Assembly: GCF_001305575.3 (NCBI RefSeq)
Contig: NZ_CP012373.2
Span: 3,172,261 to 3,236,260 of the forward strand
DNA from: Beggiatoa leptomitoformis
Lineage (GTDB): Bacteria > Pseudomonadota > Gammaproteobacteria > Beggiatoales > Beggiatoaceae
Direction of reading: 5' to 3'
DNA: 64,000 nucleotides
The notes under the pieces were generated by a model. It did not search any database. It had not been told where the DNA came from and worked only from the letters and a program-made list of their open reading frames with translations. The first letter of the stretch is position 1, and every line of letters starts with the position of its first letter. Shown here in pieces: positions 18,588 through 26,637 of this stretch. The position numbers and the translations under genes are program-made.

Positions 18588-21284
18588 ATGACAACCCAAA
18601 ATACGCTTATTCTCGTCGACGGTTCTTCCTACTTATACCGCGCCTTTCATGCGATGCCATCCTTAAATAACTCGGAAGGAATGCCGACAGGGGCAGTATA
18701 TGGGGTTACAAACATGTTACGGAATTTATTAAAAGAATATCAACCAACCCATGCCGCCGTGATTTTTGACGCAAAAGGCGATACCTTTCGCCATGAATTA
18801 TCTGCTGATTATAAAGCCACCCGCCCACCCATGCCGCCCGAGTTAGTCGAACAAATTGCAGTTATTCATCAAATTGTGCAAGCACTGGGTTTTCCACTGT
18901 TATCGGTAGCGGGGGTAGAAGCCGATGATGTGATTGGAACATTGGCACAACAAGCAGAAAAAGCAGGCATGGAAGTATTAATTTTTACAGGTGATAAAGA
19001 CTTAGCACAGCTAGTGAATGAACATATTACCTTAATTAATACGATGAATAACACCCGCTTAGACCCGCAAGGGGTAAAAGAAAAATTTGGGGTGACACCT
19101 GCACAAATCATTGATTTTTTAAGTTTGGTTGGTGATAAAGTAGATAATGTGCGCGGTGTGGATAAAGTCGGCGAAAAAACAGCGGCAAAATGGCTAGAAC
19201 AATACACGTCGTTGGACACTATTATTGCAAATAGCGCGCAAATTAAAGGCAAAGTCGGCGAAAATCTACGCGCTGCATTGCATTATTTACCCCTAACGAA
19301 AGCATTAATAACCATACGTTGTGATGTCCCTCTCAGCGAAACGCCACAAACATTAACACTCAAAACCAGTGATAACACAAGCTTACGTCAGATTTATCAA
19401 ACATTAGAATTTAAAAACTGGTTACACGAACTACCCACAGAAGCAACACTGATTGCTGCAACCGCCCCGATTACGCGCGATAGGCATTATCAGTGCATTT
19501 TAACAGAAACTGAATTACAAACATGGCTTAAGCGGTTAGCCCAAGTCACCACTTTTGCATTTGATACAGAAACCGATGGATTAGATTATCTACAAGCCCA
19601 ATTAGTTGGACTATCGTTTGCGTTACAAGCGGATGAGGCAATTTATATTCCTGTCGCACACGACTACATGGGCGCGCCACCACAACTCAGCCGTGAACGA
19701 GTATTACAACTTTGCAAACCATTACTAGAAAACCCAACCATTGGCAAAATTGGACAAAATATTAAATTTGACGCGCACATTTTGGCAAATAATAACATTC
19801 AATTACAAGGCATTGCTTACGATAGCTTATTAGAATCTTATGTGCTAGACAGCACGCGCCCGCACGATATGGATTCTCTAGCCCTCGCACATCTCAATAT
19901 TAAAACCACGACTTTTGAAGAAGTAGCGGGCAAAGGAGCAAAACAATTACGTTTTAACCAAGTTTCTTTAGAAATTGCAACGGATTACGCGGCAGAAGAT
20001 GCAGATGTGACATGGCAATTACATCGCAAATTATGGGCAGATTTACAAACCACCCCCAGTTTACAAGCGGTATTCACCGACATAGAAATGCCCTTAATTC
20101 CTGTTTTATTACAAATGGAACGCAACGGCGTAATGATAGATGCAGACAAGCTTTATGCACAAAGTAACGAACTCGCCAGCCGTTTACAAACCCTAGAAAT
20201 CCAAGCGCATGAACAAGCAGGCATGGTCTTTAATCTTAATTCGCCTAAACAATTACAAACCATTTTATTCGAAAAATTCAATTTGCCCATTTTAGAAAAA
20301 ACCCCAAAAGGACAACCCTCTACCGCTGAATCTGTGCTGCAAGAATTAGCACATGATTATCCCTTTCCCGCGCTGATTTTAGAACACCGCACCTTAAGCA
20401 AATTAAAATCAACTTATACCGACGCGCTACCGCAACAAATTAAAGCACGCACAGGGCGTGTGCATACATCTTATCAGCAAGCCGTAACAACGACAGGGCG
20501 GTTATCTTCAACTGAACCCAATTTGCAAAATATCCCCATTCGCACGCTTGAAGGTCGCCGTATTCGTCAAGCCTTTGTCGCACCCAAAGGATTTAAAATT
20601 GTCGCAGCGGATTATTCACAAATTGAATTGCGGATTATGGCGCATTTGTCTCAAGATGCAGGCTTATTAAAAGCCTTTAGTTTGGGTGAAGATATTCACC
20701 GCGCAACGGCAGCAGAGGTATTTGGCGTACCCTTAGCCGATGTCAGCACCACACAACGACGCAATGCAAAAGCGATTAATTTCGGTTTGATTTATGGCAT
20801 GTCTGCGTTTGGTCTGGGCAAACAATTAGAAATTGGACGCACAGAAGCCCAAAGTTATATCGATGCCTATTTTGCTCGCTATCCTGATGTTAAAAAATAC
20901 ATGGAAGAGACGCAAGCCCAAGCGCATGAGCAGGGTTATGTAGAAACGGTATTCGGACGACGTTTATATTTACCTGAAATCAATGCACGCAATCATCAAC
21001 GCCGTCAATACGCTGAACGCACCGCGATTAACGCGCCCATGCAAGGAACTGCCGCCGATATTATTAAAAAAGCCATGATAGCCTTGCATACGTGGACAGT
21101 GGAAAATCCCGCGCGTGTAAAAATGATTATGCAAGTTCATGATGAATTAGTTTTTGAAGTGGCTGATGATTTTATTGAGGCCGCTTGTGAAACGATTCGG
21201 CAATTAATGTGTTCTGTTGCAATATTGCGTGTGCCATTGTTGGTAGAGATAGGGGTAGGAAATAATTGGGATGAAGCACATTAG
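18588..21284 (+). CDS. polA: DNA polymerase I
   Basis: Repair and Okazaki-fragment polymerase, 898 residues, with all three domains. The N-terminal 5'-3' exonuclease/FEN domain begins LVDGSSYLYRAFHAMP and has EADDVIGTLA and FTGDKDLAQLV. The 3'-5' exonuclease domain has DTETDGLD at about residue 325 and later YAAEDADVT, so proofreading residues look intact. The polymerase domain has motif A (AADYSQIELRIMAHL), the O helix (RRNAKAINFGLIYGMS) and motif C (MQVHDELVFEV). The gene stands alone, after a repeat-containing 174-base gap. Confidence 0.97.
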   Translation: MTTQNTLILVDGSSYLYRAFHAMPSLNNSEGMPTGAVYGVTNMLRNLLKEYQPTHAAVIFDAKGDTFRHELSADYKATRPPMPPELVEQIAVIHQIVQALGFPLLSVAGVEADDVIGTLAQQAEKAGMEVLIFTGDKDLAQLVNEHITLINTMNNTRLDPQGVKEKFGVTPAQIIDFLSLVGDKVDNVRGVDKVGEKTAAKWLEQYTSLDTIIANSAQIKGKVGENLRAALHYLPLTKALITIRCDVPLSETPQTLTLKTSDNTSLRQIYQTLEFKNWLHELPTEATLIAATAPITRDRHYQCILTETELQTWLKRLAQVTTFAFDTETDGLDYLQAQLVGLSFALQADEAIYIPVAHDYMGAPPQLSRERVLQLCKPLLENPTIGKIGQNIKFDAHILANNNIQLQGIAYDSLLESYVLDSTRPHDMDSLALAHLNIKTTTFEEVAGKGAKQLRFNQVSLEIATDYAAEDADVTWQLHRKLWADLQTTPSLQAVFTDIEMPLIPVLLQMERNGVMIDADKLYAQSNELASRLQTLEIQAHEQAGMVFNLNSPKQLQTILFEKFNLPILEKTPKGQPSTAESVLQELAHDYPFPALILEHRTLSKLKSTYTDALPQQIKARTGRVHTSYQQAVTTTGRLSSTEPNLQNIPIRTLEGRRIRQAFVAPKGFKIVAADYSQIELRIMAHLSQDAGLLKAFSLGEDIHRATAAEVFGVPLADVSTTQRRNAKAINFGLIYGMSAFGLGKQLEIGRTEAQSYIDAYFARYPDVKKYMEETQAQAHEQGYVETVFGRRLYLPEINARNHQRRQYAERTAINAPMQGTAADIIKKAMIALHTWTVENPARVKMIMQVHDELVFEVADDFIEAACETIRQLMCSVAILRVPLLVEIGVGNNWDEAH

Positions 21285-21589
21285 ACGGTTTACAAAAATA
21301 AGTTAAACGATAACACATTGCTATATAAGCTACTTTAGCCAAAAGTCTGTTATTTTTGAAAAACATTTTTCTTGTTTTTAAATTCTGGTAATTTTGATTC
21401 AGACTGTTTTTAAAACGGATAACACGGCTTGACGCGGTGGTATTTGGGATATTTTTAAAAATTACCTTTAATACTTTTATCTTTCAAGCAGGTAGTTCTA
21501 AAAATCCTATCCTAATTGCTTTAGCACTACCCGCACGCTTAAATCGTATAAAATGAACAGTTAAACACTGTTAGCACCAGAGCGCACCT
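21285..21589. other. Intergenic region with dispersed repeat, copy b
   Basis: No gene is seen. TTTGATTCAGAC (about 21393-21404) is followed by ACGGATAACAC (21415-21425) and, after GGCTTGACGCG, by GTGGTATTTGGGAT. This is a copy of the dispersed palindrome whose right arm has decayed (TATTTGGGAT in place of TATCCGT). The remainder is AT-rich and should contain the promoter of the following helicase gene. Confidence 0.55.
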
Positions 21590-22885
21590 ATGCCAATACC
21601 GCCATCTTTAGAAATAACACCCGAATTTCAACACGCCTTACATTTGTTAGAAAATACCAGTTTGTCTGTTTTTTTAACAGGTAAGGCAGGAACGGGAAAA
21701 TCTACGTTATTAACCCATTTTCGCGCGCATACCCGTAAAAAAATAGTCGTTCTTGCACCAACGGGGGTTGCTGCCTTAAATGTTGATGGTTCAACTTTAC
21801 ATTCTTTTTTCCGCTTACCTTCTCGCCCGATTCATCCTAGCGAAGTAAAACCCGTTTCTGGTAAACGTCGCGCTTTGTATCAATCTATTGATACTTTGGT
21901 AATTGATGAAATTTCAATGGTTAGAGCAGATTTATTAGATGTTATCGACCAATTTATGCGCCTGAATGGGCGCGATAGTTTGCAACCCTTTGGCGGTGTG
22001 CAGATGGTGTTTATTGGGGATTTGTTTCAATTGCCACCTGTTGTCGCTGCGCAAGAAGAGGAATTATTTAATACGGTTTATAACAGCCCTTTTTTCTTTA
22101 GCGCAAATGTGATGGATATTTTAGATATCACACTCATTGCATTAGAAAAAATTTATCGTCAACAAGAACAAAATTTTACGCAATTATTAAATGCTATTCG
22201 TCATAATCAAATCACATCAACCGAATTAATGTTACTCAATACACGTCATCAACCCCTGTTTGAAGTGCCAGATGATGCGTATTACATCACTTTATGCACA
22301 ACAAATAAGTTAGCTATGGATATTAACCTCGTCCAGTTAGAAAAGTTGACTACGCCCGCGTATGTTTTTCTAGGAAAACTAACGGGAGAATTTGAAGCAC
22401 ACAATACGCCTGCGGATATAGAGCTAACGTTAAAAGTGGGCGCGCAGGTGATGTTTGTAAAAAATGATGTTGACCAACGCTGGGTAAATGGCACGTTAGG
22501 ACGGGTAAAACAGGTAAATGCGCACTTAGTGCAGGTGGAAACAACGGACGGCGAAATTTATCAAGTTGAACCCGTAAAATGGGAGATTTTAAAATACGAG
22601 TATGATGCGAGTACAGCACGACTCACAACGGCCGTGATTGGCTCGTTTACACAATATCCATTACGCTTAGCATGGGCAATGACCATTCATAAAAGTCAGG
22701 GAAAAACCTTTGATAACGCGGTTATTGAATTAGGACGGGGTGCATTTGCACATGGGCAATTATACGTTGCGCTAAGCCGTTGTCGCACGCTTGATGGCTT
22801 GGTGTTACGCAAACCTGTACGTGCGAGTGATGTCATTGTTGACAAACGAGTTATTCACTTTTTTCAACAGTTAAAGCCATTATGA
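21590..22885 (+). CDS. PIF1-like superfamily 1 DNA helicase
   Basis: ATP-dependent helicase of the PIF1/RecD2-like group, 431 residues. It has Walker A LTGKAGTGKSTLL near residue 30, then APTGVAALNVDGSTLHSFF (motif Ia), TLVIDEISMVRADLLD (Walker B with DEIS), QMVFIGDLFQLPPV (motif III) and near the C-terminus MTIHKSQGKTFDNAVIELG and YVALSRCRTLDGL (motifs V-VI). PIF1-type helicases unwind 5'-3' and act on G-quadruplexes and stalled forks; the role of short bacterial members is mostly untested. Its stop overlaps the start of the next gene by four bases (ATGA), implying translational coupling to an MlaE permease, an unexpected pairing. Confidence 0.9.
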   Translation: MPIPPSLEITPEFQHALHLLENTSLSVFLTGKAGTGKSTLLTHFRAHTRKKIVVLAPTGVAALNVDGSTLHSFFRLPSRPIHPSEVKPVSGKRRALYQSIDTLVIDEISMVRADLLDVIDQFMRLNGRDSLQPFGGVQMVFIGDLFQLPPVVAAQEEELFNTVYNSPFFFSANVMDILDITLIALEKIYRQQEQNFTQLLNAIRHNQITSTELMLLNTRHQPLFEVPDDAYYITLCTTNKLAMDINLVQLEKLTTPAYVFLGKLTGEFEAHNTPADIELTLKVGAQVMFVKNDVDQRWVNGTLGRVKQVNAHLVQVETTDGEIYQVEPVKWEILKYEYDASTARLTTAVIGSFTQYPLRLAWAMTIHKSQGKTFDNAVIELGRGAFAHGQLYVALSRCRTLDGLVLRKPVRASDVIVDKRVIHFFQQLKPL

Positions 22886-24009
22886 TGATGCCTGAAGAAG
22901 TGACCACAGCAAACATCACTTTGACGGGGGAAACCCTTCAGTGTCAAGGTGATTGGACATTAAATGGACTTGGAAAACTAGAAACAACGTTGAGTAAATT
23001 AACATTGCCAACATTGTCACAAGTGACCATAGATGGGCAAGCCATACAAAATTTGGATACAGCAGGCGCATGGTTATTGTGTCGTTTACAAGCGCAATTA
23101 AGTACGACGGGAAAAATCGTTGAATTTGCAAATTTTCATCCCGAACAACAAAAACTACTCAGCCTAACAACACAACATATTCAAGATAAAATCGTTACAC
23201 CAACTGTTGAACAAGTTTTATTTTTAGAATACATCGGACGACAAGTATGGCGTGCTGTAGAAGAAGTCTATCATTTTCTTGCCTTTGTTGGGGAAGTGAC
23301 TATCTGTATGTGGCACGCGCTGTTATTGCCATATCGTATCCGTTGGCAGGCGGTTTTTTCAACGCTTTATAATTCGGGTGTTACTGCATTACCCATTGTG
23401 GGGCTGATGTCGTTTCTAATGGGAATTGTCATTGCTTATCAAGGCGGGCAACAATTAAAAATTTACGGGGCGAATATTCTGGTTGTAAATTTGGTTGGGG
23501 TTACGTTATTACGCGTTTTGTCGCCTTTGCTCACGGCCATTATGGTCGCAGGGCGTAGTGGTTCGGCTTATGCCGCACAAATTGGCACAATGCGGGTTAC
23601 TAGCGAAATTGATGCGTTGCGTACGTTGGGCATTTCCCCTTTAGATTTATTGGTTATCCCTAAAATTATTGCATTGGTGATTGCTTTGCCTTTATTAACC
23701 GCGTATGCCGATATTATGGGATTACTCGGTGGTATGTTGATTGCGCAACTTGCGCTGGATGTGAGTTTTAGCGATTTTATTGAACGTTTACCACAAGCCG
23801 TGCCGATTTATCATTATTTAATCGGGATTGGTAAAACTGTTGTGTATGCAGTGATTATTGCAATTGTGGGCTGCTATCAGGGGTTTCAAACACAAGGGGG
23901 CGCGGATAGTGTTGGGCGACAAGTGACTATTAGCGTCGTACACGCCATTTTTTTGGTAATGTTTGCAGAAGCGATTTTTTCCGTCATTTTTAGCTGGGTT
24001 GGAATTTAA
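22882..24009 (+). CDS. MlaE-family ABC transporter permease with N-terminal STAS domain
   Basis: Inner-membrane permease of the MCE/Mla lipid transport type, 375 residues. The first ~100 residues resemble a STAS/MlaB-like domain (LTGETLQCQGDWTLNGL, then VTIDGQAIQNLDTAGAWLL). The rest is an MlaE domain with five or more hydrophobic segments and the conserved LMSFLMGIVIAYQGGQQL, AGRSGSAYAAQIGTM and EIDALRTLGISPLDLLV. Fused MlaB-MlaE proteins usually work with an MlaF ATPase and an MCE-domain MlaD subunit; neither is adjacent. It overlaps the PIF1-like gene by four bases, so it is presumably translated from the same mRNA. Confidence 0.92.
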   Translation: MMMPEEVTTANITLTGETLQCQGDWTLNGLGKLETTLSKLTLPTLSQVTIDGQAIQNLDTAGAWLLCRLQAQLSTTGKIVEFANFHPEQQKLLSLTTQHIQDKIVTPTVEQVLFLEYIGRQVWRAVEEVYHFLAFVGEVTICMWHALLLPYRIRWQAVFSTLYNSGVTALPIVGLMSFLMGIVIAYQGGQQLKIYGANILVVNLVGVTLLRVLSPLLTAIMVAGRSGSAYAAQIGTMRVTSEIDALRTLGISPLDLLVIPKIIALVIALPLLTAYADIMGLLGGMLIAQLALDVSFSDFIERLPQAVPIYHYLIGIGKTVVYAVIIAIVGCYQGFQTQGGADSVGRQVTISVVHAIFLVMFAEAIFSVIFSWVGI

Positions 24010-24033
24010 AGGATAACGCAGATTTCCCCTAAA

Positions 24034-24051
24034 TCCCCCATAAATGGGGGA
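24034..24051 (+). terminator. Stem-loop after the MlaE-type gene
   Basis: TCCCCCA (24034-24040) pairs with TGGGGGA (24045-24051) around TAAA, followed by GTATCC and then an AT-rich run. It lies 25 bases past the stop and is similar to the C/G element at 14735. Confidence 0.5.
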
Positions 24052-24560
24052 GTATCCTTAAATAGTTTTTTATTATTTATAAGCATTTTCCAAATCAACA
24101 TAACACGCCACTAAGGGACGAGAAGCAACGGGCAAAGTCACCCATTGCTCACAAAAAACAGTTAATGATTCAACTAATACGGCTTGTTTTAAACAGGTTT
24201 CTAGTAAATTCATCTCCGTCATACTTTTTACTTGTTCGACAAGACTAAGTGGTAACTCGCCAAAACGGGTTTCTAATATCATTAAAATATCCCGTTGTTT
24301 TTCTTCTTGCCTGCCACGTTGTAACCCAAAATATTCACCCTGTTGTAAACCTTGTTGCAAGCCTTGTTGTACACCTATTTGCATTCCTTCGGCATACCAT
24401 TGTTGCACGCGTTCTTCTAACATAATTCTAACCTCTTCTAATTCATTAATAACAGGCATCGGGGTATTGGGTAAATGGCGCGGTAAATAAATTTGTTGGT
24501 AGTGCTAAAGAGAAAGTGATATTAAAATAAGAAAACAGAAGAAAGAGAAGAGTCCCTAAA

Positions 24561-24860
24561 ATGCTAACCTGCCCAAGCTGTAAAGCGACACACATCGTGA
24601 AATACGGAAAAACCCGCACAGGGACACAAAACTACAAATGTCGCGAATGCGGACGGAGATTTGTAGAACAACCCACCAAGAAATACATAAGCCAAGAGAC
24701 GTGGGCACAGGTGGACAAGCTATTAAAAGAAAAACTCTCGTTAAGAGGAATAGCCCGTGTTACGGGAATCTCAGGCACATGGCTACAACATTATGTCAAT
24801 GGTTTGTATGCGCAACAAAGACTAGAACAAGCGGTTAAAAAAAAGGACAGTTGCGCTTAG
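24561..24860 (+). CDS. insA: IS1 InsA DNA-binding/repressor protein
   Basis: First reading frame of the element, 99 residues. The N-terminal zinc finger has two CxxC pairs (CPSCKATHI and YKCRECGRRF). The helix-turn-helix follows in LSLRGIARVTGISGTWLQ. In IS1, InsA alone binds the ends and represses transposition. The frame ends just past a run of eight A residues (24837-24844), where -1 frameshifting into the second frame would make the active InsAB transposase. Confidence 0.93.
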   Translation: MLTCPSCKATHIVKYGKTRTGTQNYKCRECGRRFVEQPTKKYISQETWAQVDKLLKEKLSLRGIARVTGISGTWLQHYVNGLYAQQRLEQAVKKKDSCA

Positions 24861-25264
24861 AATGCGATGAGATGTGGTCATTTGTTGGGCAGCGTCGCCA
24901 GAAAGTGTGGGTATGGTTAGCGTTAGATAGAGACTCACGAGAGGTTGTCGGGATTGCCTTTGGAAAGCGAGATGCGGAGGGAGCGCAAGCACTCTGGGAC
25001 TCACTCCCAGCGGTATATCGGCAATGTGCAGTCTGTTACACCGACTTCTGGGAAGCGTACCAGAAAGTTCTACCGAGTAAACGGCATAAAGCGGTAGGGA
25101 AGGAGACGGGGCTGACCAATCATATAGAGCGATTTAATAATACGTTAAGACAGCGTGTCAGTCGTTTAGTGAGGAAAACCTTATCTTTCTCCAAGAAGAT
25201 AGAAAATCACATCGGGGCTACTATTTTTTTCATTAATGATTATAACAAATCACTGCTTCTTTAG
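24851..25264 (+). CDS. insB: IS1 InsB transposase catalytic domain (expressed by -1 frameshift)
   Basis: Second reading frame, read mainly as a fusion to InsA after slippage at the A8 run (24837-24844); the joined product continues KGQLRLECDEMWSFVG. Catalytic DDE residues are visible: D in CDEMWSF, D in CYTDFWEAY and E in NHIERFNNTLRQR. The fusion would be about 230 residues, as in IS1. No separate ribosome binding site is evident before its nominal start. Confidence 0.93.
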   Translation: MRLECDEMWSFVGQRRQKVWVWLALDRDSREVVGIAFGKRDAEGAQALWDSLPAVYRQCAVCYTDFWEAYQKVLPSKRHKAVGKETGLTNHIERFNNTLRQRVSRLVRKTLSFSKKIENHIGATIFFINDYNKSLLL

Positions 25265-25400
25265 CACTACCAATTTGTTTTAACCATGCTACAAATGCCC
25301 GTTTTAATCCTGCTTGTTCATGATGTTGGCTATTTTCCATGCGAAATAATGCCGCAACAGGGTTTTTTAAGGGCGATAGTTCTGCATCTTGATATGCTAG

Positions 25401-25500
25401 ATAACATGCAAATAGACGAGGTTTTTAAATAACACCTGCATGATGTGATAGACATTCCCACGCTGACGCATGGGAATAGGCATTGTATAGGTAAAGTATG
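25401..25500. other. Junction between the two Rpn copies with short inverted repeat
   Basis: Beyond the point where homology to the intact gene ends there is a short unrelated stretch. ATTCCCA (25454-25460) pairs with TGGGAAT (25471-25477) around CGCTGACGCA, a common short palindrome type. It may act as a terminator for the intact Rpn gene or mark the duplication boundary. Confidence 0.45.
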
Positions 25501-26517
25501 TTAATTCGTTTTCGCCCATTGCTCACAAAAAACGGTTAATGATTCAGCTAATACGGCTTGTTTTAAACAGGTTTCTAGTAAATTCATCTCCGTCATACTT
25601 TTTACTTGCTCGACAAGACTAAGTGGTAACTCACCAAAACGGATTTCTAATATCATTAAAATATCCCGTTGTTTTTCTTCTTGCCTGCCACGTTGTAACC
25701 CAAAATATTCACCTTGCTGCAATCCTTGTTGTACACCTATTTGCATTCCTTCGGCATACCATTGTTGCACACGTTCTTCTAACATAATTCTAACCTCTTC
25801 TAATTCATTAATAACAGGCATCGGGGTATTGGGTAAATGGCGCGGTAAATAAATTTGTTTTAACCATGCTACAAATGCCCGTTTTAATCCTGCTTGTTCG
25901 GGGGAGTCTAACCAGTCCGCTAAGGCTTTGATGACTTCTACTATTATAGTATCTGCTTGTTCGTGATTTCGGCTATTTTCCATGCGAAATAATGCCGCAA
26001 CAAGGTTTTTTAAGGGTGATAGTTCCGCATCTTGATACGCTAATTCGTCTATGAGTAAGTAGTGTAGTTGTGGACGATATTGTGCTAATCCTTCAGGTGC
26101 GGGATGAATCAAACTGTCTAGTGAAATTGGGGCATTCCAGCGTTGATTGCCATTGTAGAGAACTAAAGGCAAAACGGGGGGGAGTTTGTCATGACGATTG
26201 AGTTTTTCGGTTTTTATCAGATGTTGATAGAGTAAGCCGATGTAAACCCACAGGCGAATTGCCATAAAATCATCAATAGAGGATTGAAATTCTAGGATGA
26301 TGTAGATGTATAGCCAATTTTCTTGATAACGAACGCGCCAAATCAGGTCATCATTGCGACTGTGGAATTTCTCGCTGATAAAGTCGGTTTTGTAGGGTTC
26401 TAAGGTGTTGAAATCGACATTTTCTACCCATTTTTCATGTACAAAGCCTGTGAGTAGGTCTTTAACCATTTCGGGATAGGAAAAGAGCAGTTTGTAGCTG
26501 GTGTCGTGAAGATTCAT
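25501..26517 (-). CDS. Rpn family PD-(D/E)XK nuclease / transposase-like protein, intact
   Basis: Complete 338-residue member of the Rpn family. The N-terminus MNLHDTSYKLLFSYPEMVKDL is typical. The predicted nuclease residues are D57 in NDDLIWRV and E76/Q78 in IILEFQSS. The block PPVLPLVLYNGNQRWN is also diagnostic. The C-terminal third has a regulatory-type tail with QQGLQQGEYFGLQRGRQEE, a four-residue repeat whose number differs in the neighbouring decayed copy. Family members support RecA-independent DNA recombination or endonuclease activity. The C-terminal repeat is often the most variable part. The copy at the left window edge is related but not near-identical. Confidence 0.9.
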   Translation of the reverse strand: MNLHDTSYKLLFSYPEMVKDLLTGFVHEKWVENVDFNTLEPYKTDFISEKFHSRNDDLIWRVRYQENWLYIYIILEFQSSIDDFMAIRLWVYIGLLYQHLIKTEKLNRHDKLPPVLPLVLYNGNQRWNAPISLDSLIHPAPEGLAQYRPQLHYLLIDELAYQDAELSPLKNLVAALFRMENSRNHEQADTIIVEVIKALADWLDSPEQAGLKRAFVAWLKQIYLPRHLPNTPMPVINELEEVRIMLEERVQQWYAEGMQIGVQQGLQQGEYFGLQRGRQEEKQRDILMILEIRFGELPLSLVEQVKSMTEMNLLETCLKQAVLAESLTVFCEQWAKTN

Positions 26518-26637
26518 CGCGTTTTAGCCCGTTTAGAAAATCAGAGAAGATAACAGATGATTCATTCCTTATCTTGTTATCTTCTTCATAATGGCGCGTA
26601 AAACAATCCTTGTCAGTAGAAGACGTTCAAGATTAGG

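Larger units (their letters stand above)
24498..25271 (+). mobile_element. IS1-family insertion sequence, complete
   Basis: The 774-bp element is bounded by imperfect ~23-bp terminal inverted repeats: GGTAGTGCTAAAGAGAAAG at the left and, in reverse complement, GGTAGTGCTAAAGAAGCAG at the right. An 8-bp target duplication, AATTTGTT, flanks it (24490-24497 and 25272-25279). The intact paralogue has a single AATTTGTT at 25852-25859, showing the empty site. Size, duplication length, the two overlapping transposase frames and the DDE residues all fit IS1. Both ends and frames look intact, so it may be active. Confidence 0.95.
24073..25400 (-). pseudogene. Rpn-family gene remnant, split by IS1 and truncated
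   Basis: Decayed duplicate of the intact Rpn gene at 25501-26517. The C-terminal part (24073-24497) and a central part (25280 to about 25400) are near-identical to the intact gene but are separated by a 774-bp insertion sequence. The N-terminal third, with the catalytic motifs, is missing beyond about 25400. Relative to the intact copy it also lacks 63 bp lying between two CTGCTTGTTC direct repeats (intact copy 25890-25899 and 25953-25962), and it carries one extra LQQG repeat unit. A 128-residue fragment starting MPVINELEEV could still be made but would lack the nuclease core. Confidence 0.85.
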
